A stretch of 64,000 nucleotides of DNA from Rhodococcus pseudokoreensis (GTDB lineage: Bacteria; Actinomycetota; Actinomycetes; Mycobacteriales; Mycobacteriaceae), in NCBI RefSeq assembly GCF_017068395.1, contig NZ_CP070619.1:8308001-8372000 (forward strand), written 5' to 3'. Positions 62,775 to 64,000 of this stretch are shown piece by piece. The notes beneath the pieces are model-generated. The model was not told where the DNA came from and did not search any database. It saw nothing but the letters and a program-made list of their open reading frames with translations. The first letter of the stretch is position 1. The number at the start of each line of letters is the position of its first letter. The position numbers were made by a program, and so were the translations under genes.

Positions 62775-63689
62775 CTACGGCTGCGCGACGACGGAGTTCC
62801 CGTTGCCGTCGGTGCAGTTGATCGTGTAGCCGATCTGAGCCGATTCCGGGTCTCCGGCGAGGCGGCATTCCCACCCGTCGAAGCTGTACTCCGGTTCGCT
62901 CTTGTCGCGTCCGGTGAAGTATTTCGTGAGCATCGTGTGCGCCTCGTCGCAGCGGAGTGTCCCCTTCACGATGACCACCGTCGCGGGCTTTCCGGTCTCC
63001 GGGTAGGTAACGGGGCCACACTGATTCGATCCGCGAGCCTGCTGGGGGAGGGGCGCGGCGGTGGGTGCGATCGGCGGTGGGCCCGCGCTGGGAATGCTCA
63101 TCGGCAGCGGTGTGAACTCGAATCTGTACCCGCTGGTGGCGACGGTGAAGCCCTTGTCCGTCGCATCGTCCCGGCACGAGACTCCCGAGAACTGCACATT
63201 GCAACTGAATCCGTCGATCGCGAGGGTGGTGTCATAGGGGAGGACATTGGCGTTGCCGGGAAAGAGCGCCTGGTTCCAGTTCTGGAAGTTCGGCTCCTTC
63301 CCCGCCTCGACCGCGATGAGGTTGGCCTCGGCCGGCGCGCCGCCGTCCGGCGACGCGATCTGCGGGGTGCCCGGGACTCCCAGAGGACCCGCGGTGGGAT
63401 GCGACGCGCATCCGGCGAGCTTCTTCGCAGGTATGATCGCGCACAGCCATTTTCCCGACGGCGTGACGAAGCCGTATGCGTCGCCCGTCGGATCGCTCGA
63501 CGCGTACTGATTTGCATCGACCCCATTGACCGCCGGTTCGGCTGTCGGTTGCTCGCTGGAAGCGCCAGGTGCAGCCGATTCCGTGCCGCCGGTCGACGAC
63601 GCATCCTGGGTGCAGGCAGCGAGAAGGGGAAACATGGCACCGGCGATCGAGGCCAGAGCCACCGCCGACCGCCGTCGAATCCTGGTCAT
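62775..63689 (-). CDS. lipoprotein, hypothetical
   Basis: A 304-aa exported protein with a lipobox (PLLAAC, Cys near residue 26), followed by a Ser/Pro/Glu-rich linker. The body has eight further cysteines and a proline-rich middle (PPPIAPTAAPLPQ). The N-terminal segment GDAYGFVTPSGKWLCAI is a common opening of secreted actinobacterial proteins. No enzymatic motif is seen. Confidence 0.78.
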   Translation of the reverse strand: MTRIRRRSAVALASIAGAMFPLLAACTQDASSTGGTESAAPGASSEQPTAEPAVNGVDANQYASSDPTGDAYGFVTPSGKWLCAIIPAKKLAGCASHPTAGPLGVPGTPQIASPDGGAPAEANLIAVEAGKEPNFQNWNQALFPGNANVLPYDTTLAIDGFSCNVQFSGVSCRDDATDKGFTVATSGYRFEFTPLPMSIPSAGPPPIAPTAAPLPQQARGSNQCGPVTYPETGKPATVVIVKGTLRCDEAHTMLTKYFTGRDKSEPEYSFDGWECRLAGDPESAQIGYTINCTDGNGNSVVAQP

Positions 63690-63935
63690 GCGTCAGACCC
63701 CTTTCTGTTCGGTCCGCGGGACCGAACGCCTGAGATGTTCCCACGAATACCAGGGTGTCGCGTCGCATCGACGGATCGGCCCCGAACACTGCTGGTGGTG
63801 GGCGAGCGGACGTGGTCTGCCGATCCTGCGGTTCGTAAACTCGGCGATGCTAGAATTTTGGGGCATTGTCGCAGGTCCAGCAGTTGATGTACCCGGATCT
63901 TCCTGTCGGAGTCGCCCGGCCGAGGAGGCCGTTCC

Positions 63936-64000
63936 ATGGCTGAGTCATCGGTATTACCCGCGGATCTCGGCGGCAGCCCGGATCTCGAACGCATCGTCCT
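63936..64000 (+). CDS. start of an unidentified gene, truncated by window edge
   Basis: An ATG with a strong GAGGAGG 7 nt upstream opens a frame that runs off the right edge (MAESSVLPADLGGSP...). Only 21 codons are visible, which is too few to identify the product. Confidence 0.6.
   Translation, partial: MAESSVLPADLGGSPDLERIV

Noticed and set aside
1..64000. tRNA, rRNA, CRISPR or prophage features
   Set aside because: No cloverleaf, regular repeat-spacer array, integrase or attachment-site duplication was seen on reading both strands; a tRNA scan would settle this.

Overview
The window looks like chromosomal DNA of a high-GC, mycolic-acid-containing actinobacterium, most likely Rhodococcus or a close relative. 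This is inferred from an MspA-type outer-membrane porin gene (48372-49073), many GTG/TTG starts, -10 boxes of the TANNNT type placed 6-7 nt before start codons (leaderless mRNAs), LLM-class flavin enzymes, and a dense set of catabolic genes. It is accessory catabolic sequence with one insertion sequence. I see no rRNA, tRNA, CRISPR or phage.

Layout. 1-934: the 3' end of pntB. 1033-6200: a beta-oxidation operon (APH-type phosphotransferase, thiolase, SDR, bifunctional hydratase/dehydrogenase). 6246-14220: a flavin monooxygenase and O-methyltransferase pair with a divergent LuxR regulator, a TetR regulator, an ABM-domain protein, a large LuxR-type ATPase regulator and a DoxX protein. 14609-28257: an eleven-gene plus-strand cluster with two Baeyer-Villiger-type monooxygenases, amidohydrolase, double VOC protein, acyl-CoA ligase, SDR, esterase, NTF2-like protein, LLM oxidoreductase, SMP-30 lactonase and epimerase. 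An IS630-family element (25359-26536) splits the lactonase gene. A 26-bp element is shared by the TetR promoter region and the region upstream of the first monooxygenase, so this TetR may govern the cluster.

28271-34217: a tightly overlapping minus-strand operon for an aromatic compound (MhpA-like hydroxylase, C-C hydrolase-like protein, maleylacetate reductase, hydroxyquinol 1,2-dioxygenase) with a divergent AraC regulator. 34218-40803: a gene-poor stretch with small membrane proteins, a deleted SRPBCC remnant, an alpha/beta hydrolase, an MFS-TetR operon, a methyltransferase and a secreted protein.

40971-45382: a compact nitroaromatic regulon. It has an AAHS transporter, DoxX, nitroreductase (PnbA-like), 4-hydroxylaminobenzoate lyase (PnbB-like) and TetR. 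Four copies of a 21-bp GTTAC...GTAAC palindrome lie at the three promoter regions. This is the best-supported regulatory system in the window.

45437-64000: a mix of a GlxA-type regulator with HD-domain and AhpD-like genes, the MspA porin, an F420/LLM oxidoreductase, an XRE regulator with a divergent alcohol dehydrogenase-MFS pair, an ArsR-arsenate reductase fusion behind a perfect 36-bp palindrome, VOC proteins, a type II thioesterase, an acyl-CoA dehydrogenase, an exported LVIVD/DUF305 pair, exonuclease III, a Fic protein and a lipoprotein. A partial gene runs off the right edge.
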